From Cellulomonas sp. Root485 (GTDB lineage Bacteria; Actinomycetota; Actinomycetes; Actinomycetales; Cellulomonadaceae), in the NCBI RefSeq assembly GCF_001426705.1, contig NZ_LMFC01000001.1:671789-735788 (forward strand): DNA of 64,000 nt, in the 5' to 3' direction. The translations under genes and the position numbers were made by a program. Positions 34,216-44,500 of the stretch are shown piece after piece. A model generated the notes under the pieces. It made no database searches. It saw only the letters and a program-made list of their open reading frames with translations, and had not been told where the DNA came from. The stretch's first letter is position 1. The number at the start of each line of letters is the position of its first letter.

Positions 34216-36036
34216 GTGTCCAGCCGCGCCCGCGCCGCCCTCGCCACGCTCTCCGTCCTGGTAGCCGCCCTCCTGCACCTTCTCCTGCAGGCCGGGATGA
34301 TGCTCCGCTGGCCCGGGTGGAACCTGTCGTCGTTCCGGAACTACTTCTGGTCCGACCAGCTGGCCTACCTGTCGATCGTGCGGAACGTGTCGCAGGGGGA
34401 GGCCTGGGACGTCGAGCCGTTCACGCTGACCGGCACGAACTACTACCCCCGCGGCTGGTACCTCCTGCTGGGCACCGTCGCACGCTGGACGAACACCGAC
34501 CCGGCGACCATGTGGACGCTCGGGGGCCTCGCGGCGCAGGTTCTGCTGGTGTGCGCGATCGGCACCGCGTGCGTGCTGCTCACCCGCCGCTGGTGGACCG
34601 GGGTGCTCGGGTTCGTGCCCTTCCTGCTGGGCACCGGCAGCTGGATGCTCAGCGGCGGTGAGTCGTGGATGAACCTGCTCAGCTCGCACGCGGTGCTCTG
34701 GGGGCCGTTCGGCGTGCTGTACACGCTCAACGGCGAGACCGTCGCCCTCTCGTTCGGTGGCACGGCCCTGATCGCCCTGCTGCTGGTCGCCGCGGGTCGC
34801 GTCCCGCAGCGTGCCGTGTGGCCGGTCGCGCTGGTCGCGAGCCTGGTGGTCGGGCTCCTGGCGAACATCCAGACCTACTCGTTCCTCACCACGAGCTACA
34901 CGCTCGTCGCGGCGACGGCGGCCGTCGGGCTGGTCCGCACGCGGTCGTGGCGCGCGCTGGCACTCACCGGCGTGCTGCTCGTGCTGGTGGTCACCACCGG
35001 CCCGCTCGTCGCGGAAGCGGTCGGCCAGCTCGCGGTCCTCGTGTACGGCATGGTCCCGGCGCTGCCCGGGGTGTTCCTCGTGCTGCGCGCGACGCGCTGG
35101 CGGGCTCTGTGGTGCGTCGGCCTCGTGGCGCTCGGCGCACTGCCGCAGGTCGCCGCGACCGCGCTGGGTCTCGCCGGCGAGGACCCGTTCCTGGTGTACC
35201 GCGAGGCCTCGTCGACACAGCTCGGGGTCCCGCTCGGCGGTGGTGTGTTCGCAGCGCTCGCCGTGATCCCCGCGATCGTCCTCGTGATCGTCGCAGGCGT
35301 CCGCCGTCGACGCGTCCTCTGGGTCGCAGTGCCGTCCGCGCTCGCGGTGCTCTGGGTGTACCTGGCCGCGAACGACAAGTGGGGTGCCAACCAGGAGCCG
35401 TACCGGTTCTGGCTCGACCTCTACGTCATCATCGGCACGCTGGTCGTCCCGCTGCTCGCGTGGGTCGTCGCGGAGGCGCTCGGCTCACGTGCGGCGGAGC
35501 CGGGTCTCGCGGACCGGCCGGCCGAGCCGGAGCAGACGGCGCCCGTGCTCGGACCGTGGTCACGTCCGGGACGTCTCGCCGTGATCGGCGGTCTTGCGCT
35601 CGTCGTGGTCGTCGCGGGCGTGTGGAGCTACGACTTCCGGCTCTTCCGGTCCTCCGTCAGCGCGGCGGGGTACATCCCGCTCGACGGACCCGGCTACCAG
35701 GCCCAGGTCGACCTCGCGGACGAGACCGACGGCGGCCTGGTGCTCCCGGACGCCTGTGTGGACCCCATGATCTTCAAGTCGACGTGGGGTGGCCCGGTCG
35801 GGTACTACAACAAGGGCCTGGCGTGGCCCGACAACAAGGACGACCTCGACATCGCGATCAACGCCCGCGCGCCGGGCAACCTGGACCAGGCGGCGGCCAT
35901 GCGTGCCGGCATCCGCTGGCTCCTGGTCGACACGTCCTGCGAGACCGACCTCACCGAGGGTCTCGACGCCCACCGCGTGGCGGCGCGAGACGTCGAGGGC
36001 GCGGGCAGCTGGGAGCTGTGGAAGCTCGACGAGTAG
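34216..36036 (+). CDS. large polytopic membrane protein, possible GT-C-type glycosyltransferase
   Basis: A 606-residue protein with about twelve to thirteen membrane helices and a C-terminal soluble domain (about residues 470-606) that ends in GSWELWKLDE. An early extracytoplasmic loop carries NYYPRGWY. Large proteins of this layout are frequent in actinobacterial polysaccharide clusters (DUF6541-like) and resemble GT-C glycosyltransferases, which use lipid-phosphate sugars on the outer face. I see no decisive catalytic motif, so the activity is an inference from topology and context. The start is GTG with GAAGGGG upstream. It is convergent with rfbB across a strong terminator. Confidence 0.7.
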   Translation: MSSRARAALATLSVLVAALLHLLLQAGMMLRWPGWNLSSFRNYFWSDQLAYLSIVRNVSQGEAWDVEPFTLTGTNYYPRGWYLLLGTVARWTNTDPATMWTLGGLAAQVLLVCAIGTACVLLTRRWWTGVLGFVPFLLGTGSWMLSGGESWMNLLSSHAVLWGPFGVLYTLNGETVALSFGGTALIALLLVAAGRVPQRAVWPVALVASLVVGLLANIQTYSFLTTSYTLVAATAAVGLVRTRSWRALALTGVLLVLVVTTGPLVAEAVGQLAVLVYGMVPALPGVFLVLRATRWRALWCVGLVALGALPQVAATALGLAGEDPFLVYREASSTQLGVPLGGGVFAALAVIPAIVLVIVAGVRRRRVLWVAVPSALAVLWVYLAANDKWGANQEPYRFWLDLYVIIGTLVVPLLAWVVAEALGSRAAEPGLADRPAEPEQTAPVLGPWSRPGRLAVIGGLALVVVVAGVWSYDFRLFRSSVSAAGYIPLDGPGYQAQVDLADETDGGLVLPDACVDPMIFKSTWGGPVGYYNKGLAWPDNKDDLDIAINARAPGNLDQAAAMRAGIRWLLVDTSCETDLTEGLDAHRVAARDVEGAGSWELWKLDE

Positions 36037-36044
36037 CACGAGAA

Positions 36045-36068
36045 GGGCCCGGCCAGATGGCCGGGCCC
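36045..36068. terminator. bidirectional terminator between convergent genes
   Basis: A 10-bp perfect GC-rich stem (36045-36054 with 36059-36068) with loop agat lies between the plus-strand membrane protein and rfbB on the minus strand, with further pairing just outside. It most likely terminates both transcripts. Confidence 0.8.
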
Positions 36069-36090
36069 GTCGTCGTGCAGGGTGGGGAGG

Positions 36091-37092
<1,002 letters not shown>

Positions 37093-37123
37093 TTACCTCC
37101 GAGGCGTGGGATGACGAGCGAGT

Positions 37124-38065
37124 CTATCGGCCGGGGTTCGCCCGGGCGTATTCGCCCAGCCCCGCGAGCAGGCTCTGGGACGTGGCGTGGATGCCGTGCA
37201 CGAGGGTCGTCATCGACCGACGGTCGAGCTCGGGCCAGACCACGGAGCGCAGCCGGAGGTCGCGGGCCTGCTGGGTGGCCAGGGGCGACGAGGCCATCCG
37301 GACCAGCACCTTGCGGCCGAAGACCCGTCGGCACTCGCCCAGCAGGTGCGCGATCGACGCGGCCTGCTGCGACGCCAGGATCTTGACGACCACGCGGCCG
37401 GGCTCCTCCTGCTCGACGCGGTCCAGCGCGTCGCAGACGAGGGCGGCGCAGTCGTCCACGAACACGTAGTCGCGGATCGTGTCCAGCGAGACGTACACGC
37501 CGACGGGCTCGTGCAGCAGGTTGGACAGGCAGAGTCGCGAGATCAGGCCCTGGTTCTTGGCCAGGTCCTGGCCGGGGCCGTACAGGTTGGAGATGCGGCC
37601 GACCACCACGCGGCTGACGGCGGCCAGCCGGCCGACCTCGGCCTCGGCGCGCAGCTTCGCGTGGCCGTAGCCACCGAGGGGGACGGGCACCGAGTCCTCG
37701 GTGAACGGGGGCAGGTCGCTCCCGCTGTACACGGCGCCCGCCGACGAGGCGAAGAAGGTGCGGCGGGGCGGGGCGGACGCCAGCAGCCGGTCGACGAGCC
37801 CGGCGATCGTGGCCACCTCGGCGTCGAGGATCTCGGGCGTCGCGCCGACCACCCCGGCGCCCGCGCACCACACGAGCGACCAGTCGCCGTCGGAGTCCGC
37901 GTCGACGCGCTCGGCGGCGGAGGCGAGGGCGTCGACCGCTCGCTCCGGGTCGGACCACGGGACGAGCGGGTGCGTGACCGTCGTGCCCCGGGCCTGCAGG
38001 GCGCGCCGGACGGCCGTGCCGAGCAGACCTCCGCCGCCGACGACGAGCGCGTGCCCGGTGGTCAC
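37124..38065 (-). CDS. NAD-dependent epimerase/dehydratase family protein
   Basis: A 313-residue extended short-chain dehydrogenase with N-terminal GGGGLLG and active-site Tyr133-x3-Lys137 in GGYGHAKLRAE. The ISNLYGPGQDLAKNQGLISRL segment is typical of sugar-nucleotide epimerases. The sugar substrate cannot be read from sequence. The GTG start overlaps the glycosyltransferase stop as GTGA, so it is translated from the same mRNA. It probably makes or tailors a sugar used by the adjoining transferase. Confidence 0.85.
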   Translation of the reverse strand: MTTGHALVVGGGGLLGTAVRRALQARGTTVTHPLVPWSDPERAVDALASAAERVDADSDGDWSLVWCAGAGVVGATPEILDAEVATIAGLVDRLLASAPPRRTFFASSAGAVYSGSDLPPFTEDSVPVPLGGYGHAKLRAEAEVGRLAAVSRVVVGRISNLYGPGQDLAKNQGLISRLCLSNLLHEPVGVYVSLDTIRDYVFVDDCAALVCDALDRVEQEEPGRVVVKILASQQAASIAHLLGECRRVFGRKVLVRMASSPLATQQARDLRLRSVVWPELDRRSMTTLVHGIHATSQSLLAGLGEYARANPGR

Positions 38066-39078
38066 CGGGTCGAGGGCTGACGGCCGAGCGGGCCGGCGCC
38101 CGGGTCGCTGACCATGAGGTAGGCGGGCTTGCCCATGGCCATGTTGACGGCCACGCCGATGTACTCCGCGATCACACCCAGCGAGAACAGGATCGCGCCG
38201 GTGCCGATCAGGACCACGACGATGATCGAGGTCCACCCGGCGGGGAGGGCCTCGCCGCCCGCCAGGCGCATGACCGCGAGCCCGAGCGCGAACAGGAGGC
38301 CGACGGTGGCGAACGTCACGCCGAGAAAGCTCACGGCGCGCAGCCCGCGGGTGCCGCTGGACAGGACCATGCGCCAGAAGTGCGACAGGAGCCGCCGCGT
38401 CGAGTAGCCCGACGCGCGGCCGAGCTCCTGGCGCGACTCCACCGGGCACGTGCCGGCCTCGCCGGCGACCCAGCTGAGCGCCACGTCGAGGTAGACGCCG
38501 GCTCCGGCGAACGCCGCCGTGCTGCGTGCCACCTCGCCCAGGACCAGCCGATAGCTCTGGTACTTCGAGGTGTCCGTGCCGCCCAGGCCGATCTCGATCA
38601 GCCGCTTCGCTCCGCGGGAGGCGGCGTTCCGGAACGCGCCGTGGGGGGGCGGGTTGGTCGGCTGGGCGTAGACGACGGACGCCTGCTGACGCATCGCCGC
38701 GTCGAGGAGGTCACCGATGTACGCGGGATCGTGCTGGCCGTCCTCGTCCATGGTCAGCACCCAGTCGCCGCCGCTGGACGCCATGCCCGCGAGCGTCGCC
38801 GCGTGCTGCCCGTAGTTGCGGCTCAGCCAGATGGTGCGGACCCAGGAGTGCTTCTCGGCGAGCTCGCGCATCACCGCGGGGGACCCGTCCGGTCCGTGGT
38901 CGTGGACCAGGAGGACCTCGGCGATCACCGCTCGGTGCCCGTCCGTCGTGCCGAACTCGTCGGTGAGCGGCTCGAGCTCGGAGACCACCTCGGCGAGGGT
39001 CTGCGCGCCCTGGTACACGGGGACGACGACCGAGATCCGGTGCGTCGTCGACAGGGGGGACACGGAGGGGTTCGTCAC
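38062..39078 (-). CDS. GtrB/DPM1-type family 2 glycosyltransferase
   Basis: A 338-residue GT2 enzyme with the N-terminal fold ISVVVPVYQGAQTL, the metal/nucleotide motif TMDEDGQHDP and two C-terminal membrane helices (about 262-285 and 295-325). This is the polyprenyl-phosphate glycosyltransferase layout (GtrB, ArnC, DPM1), which loads a sugar onto undecaprenyl phosphate. A GtrA-type protein is encoded divergently from the shared palindromic promoter, so the two may act as a loading-flipping pair. The GTG at 39078 lies 7 nt after a TATAGT box, implying a leaderless transcript. Confidence 0.92.
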   Translation of the reverse strand: MTNPSVSPLSTTHRISVVVPVYQGAQTLAEVVSELEPLTDEFGTTDGHRAVIAEVLLVHDHGPDGSPAVMRELAEKHSWVRTIWLSRNYGQHAATLAGMASSGGDWVLTMDEDGQHDPAYIGDLLDAAMRQQASVVYAQPTNPPPHGAFRNAASRGAKRLIEIGLGGTDTSKYQSYRLVLGEVARSTAAFAGAGVYLDVALSWVAGEAGTCPVESRQELGRASGYSTRRLLSHFWRMVLSSGTRGLRAVSFLGVTFATVGLLFALGLAVMRLAGGEALPAGWTSIIVVVLIGTGAILFSLGVIAEYIGVAVNMAMGKPAYLMVSDPGAGPLGRQPSTR

Positions 39079-39082
39079 TGCA

Positions 39083-39096
39083 ACGACTATAGTCGT
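39083..39096. promoter_or_regulatory. palindromic bidirectional -10 element
   Basis: The 14 bp at 39083-39096 are a perfect palindrome centred on CTATAG. Each strand therefore carries a TATAGT -10 box (39088-39093 on plus, 39091-39086 on minus). The minus box stands 7 nt before the GT2 GTG (leaderless) and the plus box lies 59 nt before the GtrA-like gene. Confidence 0.65.
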
Positions 39097-39152
39097 GGGG
39101 CGTTGCGCCCAGGGACGTCCCCTCGAGCGCCGGTCCACAGGAAGAGAGCAGG

Positions 39153-39743
39153 GTGCAGGAGAACACGTCCGCAGACCCGACCGGACCGGAGACGGAACCC
39201 CCGGCGGGCATGCACGGCGACCTCGGCCCGCTGTTCCGGCTGGTCCGCGATCGCCGGGTCGCCTTCCTCATCGTCGGCGGGATCAACACGCTGATGGGCA
39301 CCGCGTGGTTCATCCTGTTCCAGTCCCTGCTGGGCGACACGTTCGGCCAGTACACCTACATGCTGAGCCTGCTGTGCGCGCACGTGTGCGCCGTGCTCAC
39401 CGCCTTCGTGCTCTACCGGCGGTTCGTCTTCCGCGTGCGGGGGCACGTGTGGCTGGACCTGTGGCGGTTCGAGCTGGTGAACCTCAGCGCGCTCGGGATC
39501 AACGCGCTCGCCCTGCCGTTCGTGGTCCAGGTGCTCGGTCTGCAGCCCATCCCGGCGCAGCTGCTGGTGACCTGCGTGACAGCGCTGATCAGCTACTTCG
39601 GGCACCGCGACTTCTCGTTCCGTCGCAAGCACGCCGCTGAGGAAGAGGCTGTCGCACCGAACCCGCCCGTCGTCCCCGGTGGCGCCCCCGGCGCCCCGAT
39701 CACCGCGCCCGAGAGCGCGTCACCTCGAGAGGGTGTGGCATGA
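39153..39743 (+). CDS. GtrA family membrane protein
   Basis: A 196-residue GtrA-like protein with four membrane helices between about residues 35 and 155 (VAFLIVGGINTLMGTAWFILF, the LLCAHVCAVLTAFVLYRRFVF segment and the last helix ending in FGHRDFSF). The N-terminal 30 residues and the C-terminal 40 are hydrophilic and Pro-rich. It probably flips a lipid-linked sugar made by a GtrB-type enzyme. The GTG at 39153 follows a GGAAGAGAGCAGG ribosome site. The next gene starts inside its stop codon (ATGA). Confidence 0.88.
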   Translation: MQENTSADPTGPETEPPAGMHGDLGPLFRLVRDRRVAFLIVGGINTLMGTAWFILFQSLLGDTFGQYTYMLSLLCAHVCAVLTAFVLYRRFVFRVRGHVWLDLWRFELVNLSALGINALALPFVVQVLGLQPIPAQLLVTCVTALISYFGHRDFSFRRKHAAEEEAVAPNPPVVPGGAPGAPITAPESASPREGVA

Positions 39744-40603
39744 CCCCCACCGTGTCCGTCGTCGTCCCGGCCTACAACAACGCGGACTTCGTCGGCGAGA
39801 CCGTGCGCTCGGTGCTCGCCCAGACGTACACCGACTTCGAGCTCATCGTCGCGGACCACGCGTCCAGCGACGCCACGTGGGACGTGCTGCAGGAGTTCGC
39901 CGACGACCCCCGGGTACGCCTGCTGCGCACCCCCGCCGGCGGGGGAGCGAAGGCCAACTGGGACGCCGTGAGCAAGGCCGCGACCGGCGAGCTCATCAAG
40001 CTCGTCTGCGGCGACGACGTGCTGTACCCGCAGATGCTCGAGCGCCAGGTCGAGCAGTTCCGCGCGCACCCCCGCGCGGAGGTCGTCGCCTCACGCCGGG
40101 ACATCGTCGACGCCCACGGGACCGTGCTGGTCAAGGGGCGCGGCCTCGGTCGCCTGCAGGGGGAGATGTCCGGCGCGAAGGCGCTGCGCAAGTCGATCCT
40201 GGCCGGCGGCAACATCTTCGGCGAGCCGATGTGCGTGATGATGCGGCGCGAGACGCTCGAGCAGGTGGGCTGGTGGGACGACCGCCAGCCGTACTACATC
40301 GACCTCGGCACCTACGCGCACGCCCTGGTGCGCGGGACGTTCGTCGCGGTGCCCGAGACGCTCGCGGGCTTCCGGGTCAGCGCCAGCCAGTGGAGCGTGC
40401 GGCTCACCGACGAGCAGAGCGGGCAGGCGGCGCAGTTCCACGCCCGGGTGCACGAGGCGCACCCCGAGGTCGTGTCACGGCTCGACGTCACCGTCGGGAA
40501 CGTCATGGCCCGGGTGGCCGCGCTGCGCCGCCGGCTCGCCTACGCGTGGCTCGGCCGGCGCATGAGCGCGCCCGCACCGAGCGCCGCGACCAGCGACGCC
40601 TGA
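39740..40603 (+). CDS. family 2 glycosyltransferase
   Basis: A 287-residue GT2 enzyme with a single Rossmann-like GT-A domain. It shows VSVVVPAYNNADFVGETVRS, LIVADHASSDATWD and the metal-binding GDDVLYP. A conserved acceptor region follows (GEPMCVMMRRETLEQVGWWDD). No membrane helices are seen, so it is probably a cytoplasmic, membrane-associated transferase acting on the growing polysaccharide. It overlaps the GtrA-like gene by 4 nt and is convergent with rfbD. Confidence 0.92.
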   Translation: MTPTVSVVVPAYNNADFVGETVRSVLAQTYTDFELIVADHASSDATWDVLQEFADDPRVRLLRTPAGGGAKANWDAVSKAATGELIKLVCGDDVLYPQMLERQVEQFRAHPRAEVVASRRDIVDAHGTVLVKGRGLGRLQGEMSGAKALRKSILAGGNIFGEPMCVMMRRETLEQVGWWDDRQPYYIDLGTYAHALVRGTFVAVPETLAGFRVSASQWSVRLTDEQSGQAAQFHARVHEAHPEVVSRLDVTVGNVMARVAALRRRLAYAWLGRRMSAPAPSAATSDA

Positions 40604-40621
40604 GTAAGCCCGACGCCTGAG

Positions 40622-41473
40622 TCAGACTGCGAGCACCGCGGCGGACGCCTGCTGCCAGCGCTCGCGCCAGTCGGCGATCGGTGCCAGGCCGGCGCTGGTG
40701 CTCGCGGCGTGGTCCAGGACCGACCAGGCGGGCCGCCGGGCTGCGCGGTCGAGCGTGCCGCTGGTGCTGGGGCTGACGATGTCGGGGTCCAGGCCGCCGG
40801 CCTCGACCACCGCGCGCGCGAACTCGTACCAGGACGCCTGCCCGGCCGACGTGGCGTGGTAGGTCCCTGACGGGACACCGTCGAGGACCGCCTGCACGGC
40901 CTGCGTGGCCACGTCGTGCGTCCAGGTGGGCTGGCCGACCTGGTCGTCGACCACCGAGAGGGCGCCGCGCTCGCGGGCGACACGCAGGATCGTCTTCGGG
41001 AAGCACGGCCCGCCGGCACCGTAGAGCCACGCGGTGCGCAGGATGAGGTGGCGGCCGGGGGCCTCGGCCCGCACGGCCCACTCCCCGGCGAGCTTGGTGC
41101 GCCCGTACGCGGACAGCGGGCGGGGCACGGCGTCCTCGGGGATGGGGTGCCCGGCGGTGCCGTCGACGACGTAGTCGGTCGAGACGTGGACGAGGGTCGC
41201 GCTGTGGATCCGCGCGGCGCGGGCGACGTAGCCCGCGGCCAGGGCGTTCGTCGCGAACGCCTCGGGCTCCCGAGCCTCGGCGTCGTCCACGGCCGTCCAG
41301 GCGGCGCAGTTCACGATCACGTCGTGACCGGAGACCGCCCGCTCGACCGCGTCGGCGTCCGTGACGTCCAGCGAGCGGCGGTCGGTCGTCGTGACGGTCT
41401 CCCCTCGAGCCGTCAGGACATCCACCACATCGGACCCGAGCATGCCGGCCGCGCCGGTCACCAGCCATCGCAC
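40622..41473 (-). CDS. rfbD: dTDP-4-dehydrorhamnose reductase
   Basis: A 283-residue RmlD/RfbD, the last step of dTDP-L-rhamnose synthesis (NAD(P)H-dependent reduction of the 4-keto group). The N-terminal TGAAGMLG motif, HVSTDYVVDG, active-site Tyr123-x3-Lys127 in SAYGRTKLAGE, and the VDDQVGQPTWTHD segment are diagnostic. The GTG at 41473 lies 6 nt after a TACTCT box on the minus strand; a second GTG two codons upstream is possible. It is about 3.5 kb from rfbB and not in the same operon. Confidence 0.95.
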   Translation of the reverse strand: MRWLVTGAAGMLGSDVVDVLTARGETVTTTDRRSLDVTDADAVERAVSGHDVIVNCAAWTAVDDAEAREPEAFATNALAAGYVARAARIHSATLVHVSTDYVVDGTAGHPIPEDAVPRPLSAYGRTKLAGEWAVRAEAPGRHLILRTAWLYGAGGPCFPKTILRVARERGALSVVDDQVGQPTWTHDVATQAVQAVLDGVPSGTYHATSAGQASWYEFARAVVEAGGLDPDIVSPSTSGTLDRAARRPAWSVLDHAASTSAGLAPIADWRERWQQASAAVLAV

Positions 41474-41479
41474 CCGCAC

Positions 41480-41485
41480 AGAGTA
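41480..41485 (-). promoter_or_regulatory. -10 element of leaderless rfbD
   Basis: TACTCT on the minus strand ends 6 nt before the preferred GTG at 41473. Confidence 0.5.
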
Positions 41486-41588
41486 CGTGCACGAGCGGGG
41501 ACCGCCCGACGGTCGCCACCGTGACCGGAGTCGGGCCTGGCGGCGCGTCGGCCTGTGCCCATGGCGGCGGACAGGTGATCCTGGACGG

Positions 41589-44500
41589 ATGCTCGCCCAG
41601 ACAGCCCGTGCCACCGTCGTCGCGCTCGCCGTGGTCGGCTGCGGGCTGCTGCCCGCGCAGACGGCGGTCGCCGCACCTGCCTCTTCCGTCGCGTCAGCAT
41701 CCTCCGTGCTCGCGGCACCAGCCCCGCCGGAGGTGTCGGTCGACGAGGTGCCGGTGGAGGTGACCACGCCGCTCCCGTCGGTCGACGCGTCGGTGGACGA
41801 GCCCGCGCGCGTCGTGAGCGACGTCATCGAGGCGGACGTCTTCCAGACCGTCGGCATCACGTGGGTCGAGGGCACCGCTGCGGCGGACGTCGACGCGCAG
41901 GTCCGGACGCGCTCGGGGGACACCTGGAGCGAGTGGATGCCGCTCGAGACGGCGGACGAGGCCCCGGACAACGGAACCGTCGAGGACCGGCGGGCCCTGC
42001 GGGACGGCACCGACTCGCTCTTCGTCGGTGATGCCGACGCGGTGCAGGTGTCGCTCGCGGCCGGCGCCGGCGACCCGGACGACCTCTCGGTCTCGCTCGT
42101 GGGCTCCGACCTCGTGGCGGCGGCGCTGCCGACCGGCGGGCGGGGAGCGTCCGCGCCGGCCGGGCAGAAGATGCTGGGCGCCGCGGTGCTCCCCACGGCG
42201 GTCTCGTCGCAGCCCGCGATCGTCAGCCGTGCCGCGTGGGGCGCGCGGGCGCCGGCCTGCACGCCCGACGTCGCCTCGCGGCTGGTCGGCGCCGTCGTGC
42301 ACCACACCGCCGACGGGGACTACGGCTCGGTCGCCGAGGCGATGCAGGCCCTGCGCAACGACCAGCGGTTCCACATCGAGTCCCGCGGCTGGTGCGACAT
42401 CGGCTACAACTTCGTCGTCGACAAGTGGGGCAACATCTACGAGGGCCGCGAGAGCTCGCTGACCCGGTCCGTGATCGGTGTCCACGCCGGCGGTTTCAAC
42501 ACCGCGACGGTGGGCATCTCGATGCTCGGCAACTACACGTCGCAGGCGCCGTCGGGCGCGATGATCGACGCGGTCGCCCGGGTCGCGGCGTGGCGGCTCG
42601 GCGCGTACGGCGTCGACCCGACCGGTCGGGTCTCCTACACGACGCTGGGTGGGGAGAACTCCCGGTACGCCGCAGGGACCACGGTGAACCTCCCGACGAT
42701 CTTCGCGCACCGGGACGTCGGGCTCACCGCGTGCCCCGGTGACATCGGCTACCAGTACATGGACCAGATCCGTGGTCTCGCGCGGAGCTACTGGGACCGG
42801 TACGGGCCCAGCGGGCTGGGCGCGAACCTGGTCAAGTCGCCGGACAACCCCGCGGTGTACCTGGTCACGGCGCACTACAAGTACAAGGTGGCGGACCCCG
42901 AGGTCCTGGCGGCGCTCTGGCCGCTGGGGCCGGTCGCGGTGGTGGGGCAGGGGGCGCTCGACGCCCGGACCACCGGGGTCGGGCTGGGGCGCTTCGTGCG
43001 CGACCAGCAGGGTGAGATCGACCTGTTCGACCGCGGCACGCTGTACCGGGCGGGGGACTGCGACGAGCTCGCCGCGTGGGGAGCCAGCTGTGCGGACTTC
43101 TCGACGATGGGGCTCCCGGACCCGATGGTCGCGCTGCTCGGACGCGGTCCGGACCTGTCCACCGCGTTCTGGACACCGACGGGCCGCCAGTTCGTGGTGT
43201 CGGCGGGCACCCGGTACGAGATCGCCGACGGCACCGCACTGCAGGCGTCACCGATCCAACCGAACGGTGCCTCCGTGCCGCTCGGCGAGACCGTCGCCGA
43301 CCGCCTGCCGCTCGGTGCCCCGATCGTGCGCACCGGGATCGTGGTCCAGGCTCGCGGGAACGGGTCCGGCGTCCTGCTCGACCGCACGTCGGGGCTGCGC
43401 ATGTCGGCGGCCTACATCTCGACGGCGCGGATCGGTCAGGCGCTGCCGCTGCGCCAGCTCGACGCCGCGAGCATCGCCCTGCTGCCCGCTCCCCGCGGCG
43501 ACCTGACGGGGGTCCTGCGCGCACCGGACGGGCGGCGCGTCGCCCTGACCATGGGCGGCTCGGTGGTGCTGGCCGCCGACCAGGTGCCGGGAGACCCGGG
43601 CATCGCGGTCGATGCGTCCCTGATCGCGGCGCTCGCACCCGGCGGACCGGTGAACCCGCTGTTCGTGCGGTCCGTCGAGTCGTCCGCGCTCTTCGTCCTG
43701 GCCGGAGGCGTCAAGCGACCGGTGCCGACGATGGAGGTCGCCTATGCCCTCGCAGCCGGCGCGCCGCTCGTCGTCGCGCTCGTGCCGCAGGCCGCCCTCG
43801 ACGCGGTGACCCCCGGTCCGTCCCTCCTGGCTCCGGCCACGCTGGTGAAGGTGGCGGGAGCGCCGTCGGTGTACGTCGTCGACGGGCTCTCGCGGCTGGT
43901 GCACCTGCCGTCCTTCGAGATGGCCCGCGCCACCGGTCTGCCGACGTCGTACAGCGAGGTGCCGTCCGCCTCGGTGACCGGGTACGCCGTCGCCTCCCAG
44001 CCGCTCGGGACGATCTGGCGCTGCGGCGCGCAGGACGCCGTCGCTCTCGACGGGAGGATGACCCCGATCCCCGCGGGAGTCGTCGCCTCGGGCGGGACGC
44101 CCGCGACCGTCATGGACCCGCTGACCTGCGCGCACACCCTCGGTGGCCCCGGGTGGACCGGGCCGGTGTTCGTCCGGGCCACGGGCTCGTCCGCGCTCTT
44201 CGTGCTCGCGGGCGGGATCAAGCGCCCGGTGCCGACGATGGACATCGCCTACGCCCTCGCCGGCTCGCGGTTCGTCCTCGCCGAGGTGCCCGCGGCGAGC
44301 CTCACGTCCGTGCCCGCGGGACAGACTCTCGTGGGCGCGCCCGGATCCCTGGTCAAGGTCGCCGGTGCCGCGCCCGTGTACGTCGTCGACGGCCTCGCCG
44401 GGCTCGTGCACCTGCCGTCGTTCGAGGTCGCGCAGGCGGTCGGCCTGCCGACGACGTTCACGGAGGTCCCCGCGTCGGCGATCACTGGCTACACGGTGGC

